Positions 10,102 through 17,578 of a DNA stretch of 34,258 bases are shown here, piece after piece. Each line of letters starts with the position of its first letter. The first letter of the stretch is position 1. The notes below the pieces were generated by a model, which worked only from the letters and a program-made list of their open reading frames with translations, was not told the DNA's origin and ran no database searches. The stretch covers positions 1 through 34,258 of the forward strand of contig JAJPOQ010000090.1 in the NCBI GenBank assembly GCA_021232515.1. Reading direction: 5' to 3'. This stretch comes from Lentisphaeraceae bacterium (GTDB taxonomy: Bacteria; Verrucomicrobiota; Lentisphaeria; Lentisphaerales; Lentisphaeraceae). Position numbers and translations under genes: made by a program.

Positions 10102-10388
10102 GACAACCCCGCCCGTCCCCGAAGATCCGGGTCTTAGGACCCGGTTCTACTTTAGGGAGGAGTTCAAACAGATAAACAGTCTTCTGTGAGACAACCCCGC
10201 CCGTCCCCGAAGATCTGGGTCTTAGGACCCAGTTCTACTTTAGGGAGGAGTTTGAAACAGATAAATAGTCTTCTGTGAGACAACCCCGCCCGTCCCCGAA
10301 GATCCGGGGCTTAGGACCCGGTTCTACTTTAGGGAGGAGTTCAAGCAGATAACCCAGTCTTCTGTGAGACAACCCCGCCCGTCCCCGA
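10092..10388 (+). repeat. Array of 88-89 bp GC-rich repeats with conserved dyads (three full units and one partial)
   Basis: Units start at 10092, 10180, 10269 and 10358 with TCTTCTGTGAGACAACC; the fourth ends after GTCCCCGA, where a terminator replaces the rest. Each full unit has a C-rich tract (CCCCGCCCGTCCCC), an 18-bp dyad, TTCTACTTTA, a purine tract AGGGAGGAG and an AT-rich linker. The dyad is CCGGGTCTTAGGACCCGG in unit 1 (10127-10144). In unit 2 both arms change together (CTGGGTC/GACCCAG), keeping the pairing; unit 3 has one unpaired change (CCGGGGC). TCTTC at the unit start can also pair with GAAGA before the dyad. This stretch fills the gap of about 390 bases between two genes. It could be a structured RNA, a protein-binding array, or both; no known family was recognised. 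Confidence 0.95.
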
Positions 10389-10422
10389 GGGCCGTATGCA
10401 TTGCATGCGGCCCTGTTTTTTT
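10388..10422 (+). terminator. Strong rho-independent terminator closing the repeat array
   Basis: AGGGCCGTATGCA pairs with TGCATGCGGCCCT (one G-T wobble) and is followed by GTTTTTTT. The stem replaces the dyad part of the fourth repeat unit, so a plus-strand transcript through the array ends here, before the next gene's own candidate promoter. Confidence 0.93.
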
Positions 10423-10432
10423 GTAGTATATA

Positions 10433-10449
10433 TGGTGTGAAACTAGCGT
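10433..10449 (+). promoter_or_regulatory. Candidate sigma-54 (-24/-12) promoter of the C39 exporter operon
   Basis: TGG at 10433-10435 and GC at 10446-10447 are separated by exactly 10 bases. The match is weaker than at 9667 (TAGCG instead of TTGCA at -12). It lies just after the terminator and 41 bases before the ATG at 10490, and the repeat array sits 45-340 bases upstream, where activator sites for sigma-54 promoters usually lie. Confidence 0.35.
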
Positions 10450-10489
10450 AAACCCTCCTTATATATTTTTGAGAATCAGGGACAAATAC

Positions 10490-11347
10490 ATGCCAGATAT
10501 ACTTGAGCTAAAACTCTTTACTATTAAATCGGATAGTTTCACGGTTTGCGACTTTTTAGAAGTCCTCGAGTATTTTGGTTTATATGACGATTGGCGAGAG
10601 AAAGTATCCAGTTCTTATTTTCTACTAAACGAGTATAAAGAAGCGTCCATAGAGGTAGATCATCAAAAGATTTTGAAGTGGTCTGAAGAGTTTAGGTATG
10701 AGCATGACTTACTCAGTGCCGAAGATTTAAAACAATGGTTGGCTAAGTATGAATTAACTCAAGAAGATTTGGAGAAGTACTTTATTCGACAAGCACTTTG
10801 TGAGGATGCTCCAGACTCTCTCGAAAAAGTATCAGAAGTCACTCAAGAAATGGTATTTAAAGAAATTTTATTTTCTGGTTCTCTTCTGAATCTACTGCAA
10901 TCTTGGCAAAAGCGGTTATTTGCGTGGTTTTCAAAAAACGATGAGCGCTACAAAAGTTTGTCTGAGTTAAATGAACAGTACAAGTCATTTGAGCGTGAGA
11001 TGCTGACTCACATGGACAAAGAGTTATGGTTTAGTTCTTATGGAGACAGACTTAAACAGGTTGAGGTTCATTTTTTTAATTCGGAAGGAAGTGACTTTGA
11101 GAAAGCTCAGAAAACAGAAGCTTTTAAAGGTTTTGTTAAAGACCTACCTATTCCACTAGATCTCGACAACATTAAATTAAATGATGTAAATGGACCCATT
11201 TCGAAATCTGGCGTGAACCTTTGGTATAAACTCGAATCTATTTCAGCTTCTTTACCTGAAACAGATGAGTTAATGGAGTTTATCGAAGATGATTTTTTAG
11301 ATGAAGTTTGGAAGACTCTTAAAGTTAAACTTTTGAGAGTGAGTTAA
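10490..11347 (+). CDS. PpiC/SurA-related protein of a peptide maturation system
   Basis: A soluble protein of 285 residues with no signal peptide. Residues about 55-100 (KWSEEFRYEHDLLSAEDLKQ, then WLAKYELTQEDLEKYFIRQAL) match the helical pattern of PpiC/SurA-like proteins found beside C39 exporters in peptide-maturation clusters; the family is known to co-occur with peptidase-containing ABC transporters. No parvulin-type isomerase domain is evident, so a chaperone or escort role for an exported peptide is inferred. The rest is charged and mainly helical and was not recognised. The ATG at 10490 has AGGGA eight bases upstream; a TTG at 10469 is in frame but less likely. Two bases separate its stop from the exporter gene, so the genes are co-transcribed. 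Confidence 0.6.
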   Translation: MPDILELKLFTIKSDSFTVCDFLEVLEYFGLYDDWREKVSSSYFLLNEYKEASIEVDHQKILKWSEEFRYEHDLLSAEDLKQWLAKYELTQEDLEKYFIRQALCEDAPDSLEKVSEVTQEMVFKEILFSGSLLNLLQSWQKRLFAWFSKNDERYKSLSELNEQYKSFEREMLTHMDKELWFSSYGDRLKQVEVHFFNSEGSDFEKAQKTEAFKGFVKDLPIPLDLDNIKLNDVNGPISKSGVNLWYKLESISASLPETDELMEFIEDDFLDEVWKTLKVKLLRVS

Positions 11348-11349
11348 GT

Positions 11350-13440
11350 ATGGCAGATGGATTTACAAAAAACTTTTCACAAGTCGATTTTATAAGACAA
11401 ATAGACAGTAGTGACTGTGCTTCTGCATGTTTAGCAATGGTTTGTAAGGTTTTTGGGTCTGATACAAGTTTATCCGAAACGAGAAGAGTTTGTGGAGTAA
11501 ATGCTTCCGGTCAACAAATATGCGATGCTTCAGAAAGCTTTGGTTTAAAAGGATCTTTTTATCGCAAAAAGTTTCAGAGCTTAAGTGATCAACAAGATCC
11601 TTTTATTGCACATTGGCAAGGTAACCACTGGGTTCTTGTTTTAGAGTTTAAAAAAGGAAATGTAAAAATTGCTGACCCTGCAGCTGGTATCTATTGGTTG
11701 TCTTTGGAAGAAGCAAAAGAGTCTTACAGTGGTTATATCTGCTCGTTTACATCAGTTCGAAAAGTAGTTCAAAAAAGATCTCGAGAAAACTGGTTGTTAC
11801 CATGCTTGGAGCCTTTTAAGAAGATCATTATTCCTGCTGCGTTTTTCATGCTTTTTGTTATTTCAGCAAAGATGACAATCATATACTTCATTCAAAAGTG
11901 GATTGATGATGAATCCTTTATGAAGTCTGGAGGATTGAGCCAAATTATTCTCTATGTATTTTTAACAGGAGTCTGTTTAATCCTAGGTCGTTTTGGCCAA
12001 AACATATTATTGAGTCGAGCGGCTCAAAAAAGTGAAGCACTCATCTTAGACTCATTTTTCAAAAAGTGGTTAACCTTACCAGCAGAGTTTTTTCAGAGTA
12101 GAAACTTTAGTGAATTGAGAAATCGTTTTGAAAGTGTGTTTAAAATTAAGAATTTCTTAGTGGATATATCTGGCTCGGGTCTGTTCATTATTTTGGAGTT
12201 TATAGCGATTATTGCTTTCTTAGAGTACTACAATAAGGCTTTGGTTATTACTTTATATTTTTCTCCGACACTCTTGGTAACCTTCCTTATTTATAAATAT
12301 TCTCGCTTAAACTCAGGCAAACTGCAATTGTGTAAAGACCGTTACCTATCATCTATGGATGATATGACGAAGGGTATATTTTCAATTAAAGCGTCTTCGA
12401 GTAAAGATTTATTTTGGAAAACCGAATCAGCAATTAAAAAAGGTTTTACGACGAATTATAAGAAGTATGAATGGAGTATCTTCATATTAGAAAGCCTCTC
12501 TTTATTTTTGAGTTTTACAGCGGTTTTATTGATCGTAACAAATGTGAGTAAGTCGTACTACAGTGAGGAACTGACAGTAGGTGGCTCTGTGGCAGTTTTA
12601 TTATTAACTTTAAGCGCCGTTTTAAATCTAAAGACAATTATTTTTTCACGTCAGGATTTTGTTGAAGGAGCTGTTGTTTACGATTGCTTGCACGATGTTT
12701 TTGATATTCATACAGAAAGTGACACGACTTCTTCAGATAACAGTTTAGGCAGTATTTCGTGGAAAAACTGTTCGGTCAAAGGTTTGGAAAATTCAGTAAG
12801 TGACTTCAGTCTAGATGTAGAGGCACAGGAACATTGCTTTATAAACGTATCTGGAGAAAAGCTTTTAAATCAACTTATTTCAAATAGAGCGCCTATTTCA
12901 GGTAGTTGTGTTATAAAGACTGGAAATGGAGAGTATGAGCTAGGTCAGCAGCTCCCAGTTATTTCTAGAATTGAAGAGTATCCACATTTGTTTAGTATGT
13001 CGATTTTTGAAAACGTTGCGTTGTCAAAAGACTTCGATGAAGAAAAGGTTCGTTGGTGCCTCCGCTTGGCTTTAGCAGATGATTTAGAAAAACGCTTAAC
13101 TTATGGTTTAAAAACAATTTATGTTGATGGAGCATTTACCGAAGCAGAAGAACGCAAAGTAGTTCTAGCTAGAACGCTCTATAGAGAAGCCTCACTTTAT
13201 ATTTTGCAAAACCTGTCGGATTTTCTGACTAAAAAAGAACAATTAGTTTTTGGTTATCATCTAAAATGTCATTTGAGCGATAAAACAATTTTAATTTCAG
13301 ATAGAAGTCCTTTGATTAGTAAAAGTTGCACCAAAATTGCGATTGTAAAAAATGGTAGATTAATTGAGAGCGGCTCTCCAGAGAATTTATTGGAGAACGG
13401 TCGCTGTTATAAAGAAATTTTAAGTGATGTAAATGGCTAA
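11350..13440 (+). CDS. C39 peptidase-ABC exporter with a degenerate ATPase domain
   Basis: Has the layout of a peptidase-containing ABC transporter, which cuts leader peptides and exports the product. The N-terminal C39 domain (1-140) is intact: Gln17, Cys23 in SSDCASACLAM, His93 in GNHWVLV and Asp109 in ADPAAG. About six membrane helices follow (155-450). The C-terminal domain (460-696) has the ABC fold pattern (SIFENVAL, ARTLYREAS, KNGRLIESGSPENLL) but lacks every catalytic motif: Walker A is reduced to NVSGEKLLNQ (about 499-508) with no GKS/T, the signature reads FTEAEERK, Walker B is YILQN (Asp to Gln620, Glu to Asn621), and the H-loop His is Asp651. It cannot be expected to hydrolyse ATP. 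The frame is intact with no stops, so this is not simple decay. It overlaps the next gene by eight bases. Confidence 0.88.
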   Translation: MADGFTKNFSQVDFIRQIDSSDCASACLAMVCKVFGSDTSLSETRRVCGVNASGQQICDASESFGLKGSFYRKKFQSLSDQQDPFIAHWQGNHWVLVLEFKKGNVKIADPAAGIYWLSLEEAKESYSGYICSFTSVRKVVQKRSRENWLLPCLEPFKKIIIPAAFFMLFVISAKMTIIYFIQKWIDDESFMKSGGLSQIILYVFLTGVCLILGRFGQNILLSRAAQKSEALILDSFFKKWLTLPAEFFQSRNFSELRNRFESVFKIKNFLVDISGSGLFIILEFIAIIAFLEYYNKALVITLYFSPTLLVTFLIYKYSRLNSGKLQLCKDRYLSSMDDMTKGIFSIKASSSKDLFWKTESAIKKGFTTNYKKYEWSIFILESLSLFLSFTAVLLIVTNVSKSYYSEELTVGGSVAVLLLTLSAVLNLKTIIFSRQDFVEGAVVYDCLHDVFDIHTESDTTSSDNSLGSISWKNCSVKGLENSVSDFSLDVEAQEHCFINVSGEKLLNQLISNRAPISGSCVIKTGNGEYELGQQLPVISRIEEYPHLFSMSIFENVALSKDFDEEKVRWCLRLALADDLEKRLTYGLKTIYVDGAFTEAEERKVVLARTLYREASLYILQNLSDFLTKKEQLVFGYHLKCHLSDKTILISDRSPLISKSCTKIAIVKNGRLIESGSPENLLENGRCYKEILSDVNG

Positions 13441-14404
13441 ACTTAACAAGTATATAAATTTAGAAATAGAAGACTTAACCTCAAAAAGTGATTTGATGTT
13501 GAAGTGTCTGAGTAGAGCAGAAAAAGTGGCTCCGACAGATATTCCTGTATTCATAAAAGGGGAAACAGGTACTGGTAAAACATTATTAGCTCAGGCTATC
13601 CACAATTCATCTAAACGAAAGTCTCAAGATTTCATTTCATTTAACGCGAGTGCGATGAGTGAAACTCTGCTTGAAAGTCACTTGTTTGGTCATGAAAAAG
13701 GCGCTTTTACTGGAGCTGTAAGTCAGGTCAAAGGTAAGTTTGAGTTGGCAGATAACGGTTCGTTGTTTTTAGATGAAGTAGCAGATATGAGTCTCAGTGC
13801 TCAAGCAAAGATTTTAAGAGCGATAGAGTATGGCGAGTTTACTCGTTTAGGCTCAGAAAAAATCATAACTTCAGATGCTAGAATTATATCGGCAACTCAT
13901 AAAGATCTATTTCACTTAGCAGAAGAAGAGAAGTTTAGAGAAGACCTTATTCAGAGAATGAGCGGTGTGACTTTATATGTACCGTCACTTCGAGAACGTT
14001 TAGGGGACTTACCCGCAATGATTGCAAATGAAGTGCGCAACTGTGCCGCGACTATTGGTAAGCAGATAACCTCTCTTCATCCTGACGCATTTGATAAGCT
14101 TATGGCTCATACTTGGCCAGGAAATTTACGTGAATTGCATCGAGTCATTCAAGTTGCAGTGCTTTTTACGGATACAGAGGTTATCCGAGAAGAGGATGTT
14201 GAGCTCGATCAAAAAACACAAAAGACGACGAATACAGATGAACACGTCGAAGTTTTTGATACAAGTGACTTAACTTTGGATTCTGCAATTCTTAGACATG
14301 TTAAAAGAGTCTTTGAATTTACTAATAAAAATAAAAGTAAGACAGCGAAAACCCTGGGTGTTTCGCGATCAACTTTAGACCGCAAATTGGAAGAGATGGA
14401 GTAA
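13433..14404 (+). CDS. Sigma-54-dependent transcriptional activator without a sensor domain
   Basis: An AAA+ activator that remodels sigma-54 RNA polymerase at -24/-12 promoters. Walker A GETGTGKT is at 43-50, the sigma-54-contacting GAFTGA loop at 90-95, Walker B LFLDE at 111-115, and an arginine-rich sensor region with SLRERLGDLP around 185-195. A Fis-type helix-turn-helix closes the protein (SKTAKTLGVSRSTLDRKL, about 302-319). Only about 15 residues precede the AAA+ domain, so there is no receiver, PAS or GAF domain, as in PspF; control must come from a partner protein or from expression level. The ATG lies inside the exporter gene's end (eight-base overlap), indicating translational coupling. 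It is therefore the natural candidate regulator of its own operon and of the 9667 promoter. Confidence 0.93.
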   Translation: MAKLNKYINLEIEDLTSKSDLMLKCLSRAEKVAPTDIPVFIKGETGTGKTLLAQAIHNSSKRKSQDFISFNASAMSETLLESHLFGHEKGAFTGAVSQVKGKFELADNGSLFLDEVADMSLSAQAKILRAIEYGEFTRLGSEKIITSDARIISATHKDLFHLAEEEKFREDLIQRMSGVTLYVPSLRERLGDLPAMIANEVRNCAATIGKQITSLHPDAFDKLMAHTWPGNLRELHRVIQVAVLFTDTEVIREEDVELDQKTQKTTNTDEHVEVFDTSDLTLDSAILRHVKRVFEFTNKNKSKTAKTLGVSRSTLDRKLEEME

Positions 14405-14429
14405 TACACCAGTAGAGAGTCAGGATAAG

Positions 14430-14475
14430 CTGACAAAGTTCGGTAATGATGTTATTTTCAACAAAAATTTACCGA
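14430..14475 (+). promoter_or_regulatory. Candidate polA promoter with inverted repeat
   Basis: CTGACA (14430-14435), 17 bases, then TATTTT (14453-14458) is an acceptable vegetative promoter. TCGGTAA (14440-14446) and TTACCGA (14469-14475) are perfect inverted arms spanning the -10 and probable start site, immediately before the AAGGA ribosome site; they may form an operator or a leader hairpin. Confidence 0.4.
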
Positions 14476-14488
14476 TAAGGATTCTACC

Positions 14489-17400
14489 TTGAAAAAACTT
14501 TTTCTAATTGACAGTATGGCCTACATCTTTAGGTCCTTTTTTGCAATCCGTCACATGTCTTCGCCAGACGGAACACCAACCAATGCAACTTATGGTTTCA
14601 TCAAAGCTTTTGAGAAAATTTTAAAAGATTTCAATCCTGAAAATGTCGCGGCAGTATTTGATGCCGGAAGTAAGACATTTCGAAATGACATATACCCGGA
14701 ATACAAAGCAAATCGCTCTGAGTGTCCGGAAGATCTTCGCCCTCAATTTGATATAATCAAAGAGTATCTAAAACTTCGTGGCATACCTATCGTTATCAAA
14801 CCAGGTTTTGAAGCAGACGACCTTATTGGAACTTTAGCAACACAAGGTGCTGACGAAGGCCTAGATGTTTACATCTGTACTGGCGATAAAGACATGATGC
14901 AGCTTTTGCGAGACAACGTGAAAATTTGCCAGACTCACAAAGATAACCTCATGGTAGATACAGCTAAGGTTCAAGAGTTGATTGGTGTGCGATCTGACCA
15001 AGTTATCGATTACTTAGCAATGTGCGGTGATGCATCAGACAACGTCCCAGGTCTTCCAGGCATTGGCCCCAAAACGGCATCTAAGCTTTTAACTGAGTTT
15101 GGTGACTTAGAAACGTTCTTCCAAAATGGCGACAAGGTAAAAGGTAAGAAAGTCCTTGAGGCTATAAGCGACCACCAAGATCTTGGAAGGCTTTCAAAGG
15201 AACTAGTGACAATTAAGTGTGATGTAGAGTTGGAAGAAACTATACCAGACCTTGTTGCATCTATGCCGGATGTTGACGGCCTTGAAGCTTACTTTGAAAA
15301 GTACGGCATGCGCCAGATGAAAACTGATCTTGAGCGTATTAAAAGGATTGCGGAAGGGAAGGGAAACTTAACACTAGATGCAGCTTTGGAATCAGAAGGC
15401 ACCTTATGCAAAGTTGACATGCAGACACTTTCATTTAAACCTCAGCACAATGAAATAATTAGTCTTAAAATTGACATACTTGAAGAGAAGTTCGATCTAC
15501 TTAAAGAAAGTGGTTGTAAGACTATACAAGAAGCTCTCATTAAATATAGAGATGCATTTAAAGGTGTCGATTTTGTCTTTGATGGTGAGTGTACTCTTAT
15601 CAAAGGTAAGAAGATCTCCGAGGCTAAGAAAACGCCACTTTCATTTGATTACCTAGTCGCTAGTTGGTTGTTTGATAGTTCGGCTGCGTTGAATATGATT
15701 GACCAGTATCATAACTCATTGATTGTTGCGCCACTTTATGAACAAGCGGACTTCAATCAAATTCTTATGTCAACGGTTACCTGTATAACAGATACAAGAC
15801 CTAAGTACAAGCTTGTTAAGAATGAAGAGCTTTTGACAAAGTGTCTTTTAGAAATGAGAACAGCAGGCGAGTTTTGTTTTGACGTTGAGACAACTTCACT
15901 TAGACCATTTGAAGCAAACTTAGTTGGTATTGGCGTTTGTGCTAAGAAAAAAGACGCTTGGTATGTCCCTTTAAACGGCGACTTAGACCGAGAACTAGTT
16001 CTAGAGAGATTTAAAGACTTGTTGGAAGATGAGAACATCGCAGTATTTGGCCAAAACATTAAGTACGATTACGAAGTTATGTTGAGTCATGGCATTCGCA
16101 TAGCAAACATAAGTTTCGATACATTACTTGCGTCATTCATTTTAAATCCATCCAGTAATTTCCACGATTTGGATTCTCAGTCTCTACACGTTTTAAATTA
16201 CCAAAAGATTCCAACTGCGAACCTCATCGGTAAAGGCAAAAACCAAATCACTATGGATTTTGTTGCGATAGATGACGTCTGTAAATATTGTTGCGAAGAT
16301 GTAGATATAACATTTCAGCTTAAAAAGGTTCATGAAAAAGAGCTTAAGTCTCGTGGGCTTCTTAAGCTTTTCAAAGAGATGGATGTTCCATTGATCAAAG
16401 TTTTGGGAGATATGGAGGCCGAGGGTATCTATGTAGATGACCAAAAACTTGCTTCTATGTCGTCGGACTTTGAAGAGCGAATTCAAGAACTAACGACAAA
16501 GATATATGCTATAGCGGGTAAGGAGTTCAATATTGGCTCTCCGAAGCAGCTTGGCGTTGTGTTGTTTGAAGACATGGGACTTAAAGCAGGTAAGAAAACG
16601 GCAACTGGTTACTCTACAGATGCTTCTGTTTTAGAAGAGTTAGCTATAACTGAAGAAATAGCCCGCTTGATCCTAGACTACCGTTCACTAACGAAGCTGA
16701 AATCGACTTATATTGATTCTTTGCCAAATGAAATAAACCCTCGTACAGAGCGTATACACACTTCTTTTTCACAGGCTACTGCTGCAACAGGCCGTTTATC
16801 TTCGACATCGCCAAATTTACAGAATATTCCGACTAGAACAGCGGAAGGTAAGAAGATTCGTTCGGCCTTTAAGGCAAAAGAAGGCTGTAAGTACCTTGCT
16901 TGTGACTACTCTCAAATCGAACTAAGAATCATGGCTCACCTTAGTGAGGATCCGAAGCTTTTGGATGCTTTTAATAAAGACCATGACATACATAGTTATA
17001 CAGCTTCTTTAGTTTTTGATGTACCGCAGGATGAAGTTACGAAAGAGCAGCGTTATCAATCTAAGGCTGTCAACTTTGGTATCATTTACGGTCAGGGACC
17101 TTATGGCTTAGCGAAAGAAATAGGTGTCGACTCGAACACGGCAAAAGAGTTTATTACGAACTACTTTACAAGATACCCGAAGATTCAAAATTATATGCAG
17201 CAAGCTCAAGCTTTGACGAGAACTCGAGGTTATGCAGAAACTGCTTTTGGTCGTCGCCGTTTTATTCCAGAGATAAATCACGCAAACGGTCGTCTTCGCA
17301 GTCATGGTGAAAGGATTGCTGTAAACTCACCAATGCAGGGAACCGCTGCTGACATTATTAAAATCGCTATGATTAAGATTCATGCTGAAATGATCAAACG

Positions 17401-17578
17401 AGACCTTAAATCAAAAATGCTTTTACAGATTCACGATGAACTTCTATTTGAAGTTCCAGATGAAGAGTTAGAAGAGATGAAAAAGCTTGTTACGACTTAT
17501 ATGACTAAAGCTGCAAACTTAAAAGTTAAGTTAAAAGTGGATGTCGCTGTTGGTACAGACTGGAGTCAGTGTGACTGA
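14489..17578 (+). CDS. polA: DNA polymerase I
   Basis: Repair and Okazaki-fragment polymerase. The N-terminal 5' nuclease domain covers residues 1 to about 300 (FLIDSMAYIFRSFFAI, FEADDLIGT, GDKDMMQL, GDASDNVPGLPGIGPKTA). The 3'-5' exonuclease domain (about 445-640) keeps Asp465 and Glu467 in FDVET, NIKYD and YCCEDVD, so proofreading should be active. The polymerase domain has motif A around Asp806 (DYSQIELR), motif B (RYQSKAVNFGIIYGQGPYG) and motif C HDE at 982-984. At 1029 residues it is about 100 longer than E. coli Pol I; the extra length lies between the nuclease and exonuclease domains (about 310-445). It starts at TTG with AAGGA seven bases upstream. A small membrane protein gene overlaps its end. 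Confidence 0.98.
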   Translation: MKKLFLIDSMAYIFRSFFAIRHMSSPDGTPTNATYGFIKAFEKILKDFNPENVAAVFDAGSKTFRNDIYPEYKANRSECPEDLRPQFDIIKEYLKLRGIPIVIKPGFEADDLIGTLATQGADEGLDVYICTGDKDMMQLLRDNVKICQTHKDNLMVDTAKVQELIGVRSDQVIDYLAMCGDASDNVPGLPGIGPKTASKLLTEFGDLETFFQNGDKVKGKKVLEAISDHQDLGRLSKELVTIKCDVELEETIPDLVASMPDVDGLEAYFEKYGMRQMKTDLERIKRIAEGKGNLTLDAALESEGTLCKVDMQTLSFKPQHNEIISLKIDILEEKFDLLKESGCKTIQEALIKYRDAFKGVDFVFDGECTLIKGKKISEAKKTPLSFDYLVASWLFDSSAALNMIDQYHNSLIVAPLYEQADFNQILMSTVTCITDTRPKYKLVKNEELLTKCLLEMRTAGEFCFDVETTSLRPFEANLVGIGVCAKKKDAWYVPLNGDLDRELVLERFKDLLEDENIAVFGQNIKYDYEVMLSHGIRIANISFDTLLASFILNPSSNFHDLDSQSLHVLNYQKIPTANLIGKGKNQITMDFVAIDDVCKYCCEDVDITFQLKKVHEKELKSRGLLKLFKEMDVPLIKVLGDMEAEGIYVDDQKLASMSSDFEERIQELTTKIYAIAGKEFNIGSPKQLGVVLFEDMGLKAGKKTATGYSTDASVLEELAITEEIARLILDYRSLTKLKSTYIDSLPNEINPRTERIHTSFSQATAATGRLSSTSPNLQNIPTRTAEGKKIRSAFKAKEGCKYLACDYSQIELRIMAHLSEDPKLLDAFNKDHDIHSYTASLVFDVPQDEVTKEQRYQSKAVNFGIIYGQGPYGLAKEIGVDSNTAKEFITNYFTRYPKIQNYMQQAQALTRTRGYAETAFGRRRFIPEINHANGRLRSHGERIAVNSPMQGTAADIIKIAMIKIHAEMIKRDLKSKMLLQIHDELLFEVPDEELEEMKKLVTTYMTKAANLKVKLKVDVAVGTDWSQCD

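Noticed and set aside
10111..10120. G-quadruplex on the minus strand of each repeat
   Set aside because: Only three closely spaced G-runs (GGGG, GGG, GGGG) occur; the fourth tract is too distant for a confident call.
10098..10175. Short GTG reading frame in repeat unit 1 as a precursor peptide for the C39 exporter
   Set aside because: No double-glycine leader, the frame differs between units (88-base period), and the changes that keep the dyad paired alter the peptide.
10092..10388. CRISPR array
   Set aside because: The similarity extends over the whole 88-89 base unit; there are no unique spacers of constant length between short repeats and no cas genes.
10092..10388. CsrA-sponge RNA (CsrB/RsmY type)
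   Set aside because: GGA occurs in AGGGAGGAG and at the dyad loop (TTAGGAC), but the GGA is not clearly in hairpin loops and no csrA gene is in the window; kept only as one possible reading of the array.
11350..13440. Exporter gene as a pseudogene
   Set aside because: The 696-codon frame is uninterrupted, the peptidase residues are intact, the gene is tightly packed between two intact genes, and all ATPase motifs are replaced rather than truncated.
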